NCBI GenBank assembly: GCA_016787375.1
Contig: JAEUUM010000150.1
Span: forward strand, 1 to 5,966
DNA from: Saprospiraceae bacterium
GTDB taxonomy: Bacteria > Bacteroidota > Bacteroidia > Chitinophagales > Saprospiraceae
Length of the DNA: 5,966 bases
Reading direction: 5' to 3'
Positions 5,961 to 5,966 of this stretch are shown here, piece after piece. Below the pieces are notes generated by a model that did no database searches, was not told the DNA's origin, and saw only the letters and a program-made list of their open reading frames with translations. Position numbers and translations under genes: made by a program. Each line of letters opens with the position of its first letter. The stretch's first letter is position 1.

Positions 5961-5966
5961 GTGTCG

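Overview
The window looks like chromosomal DNA from a member of the Bacteroidota, possibly the Saprospiria/Chitinophagia/Sphingobacteriia side. That rests on several family-level signs: a DUF5683 protein, a ParA/ParB pair, a MarC protein and an Alvin-type ferredoxin, all with Bacteroidota-style sequence; start codons without a purine-rich Shine-Dalgarno sequence; and one TAnnTTTG-type promoter element. The sequence is AT-rich. The genus cannot be told from the sequence alone.

Left part (1-1748, minus strand). A flavodoxin-fold NAD(P)H-dependent FMN reductase-like gene is followed 27 bp downstream by a lipoprotein of the oligopeptide/dipeptide ABC-transporter substrate-binding family. The second gene runs off the left edge, so its C-terminus is missing. 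The two are probably co-transcribed.

Centre (1749-5476, plus strand). A 104-bp divergent promoter region precedes a tight run of five genes: a UPF0173-type metal-dependent hydrolase, parA, parB, a MarC-family membrane protein and a DUF5683 protein with a signal peptide. Spacings are an 11-bp overlap, then gaps of 56, 5 and 4 bp, so this looks like one operon, with a possible internal promoter in the 56-bp gap. ParA (ATPase) and ParB (CTP-dependent DNA clamp) form the chromosome origin segregation pair. A link between them and the hydrolase, MarC or DUF5683 is only suggested by position. No parS site was seen in the window.

Right part (5477-5966). An 87-bp convergent spacer separates the par operon from a minus-strand 2[4Fe-4S] ferredoxin gene. 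A perfect 7-bp inverted repeat lies 32 bp upstream of the ferredoxin start.

I see no mobile element, CRISPR array, RNA gene, phage gene or defence system. The region reads as ordinary core genome. The points most worth a second look are the make-up of the par operon, the 11-bp hydrolase/parA overlap, the long insert between the ferredoxin cluster motifs, and the inverted repeat upstream of the ferredoxin gene.
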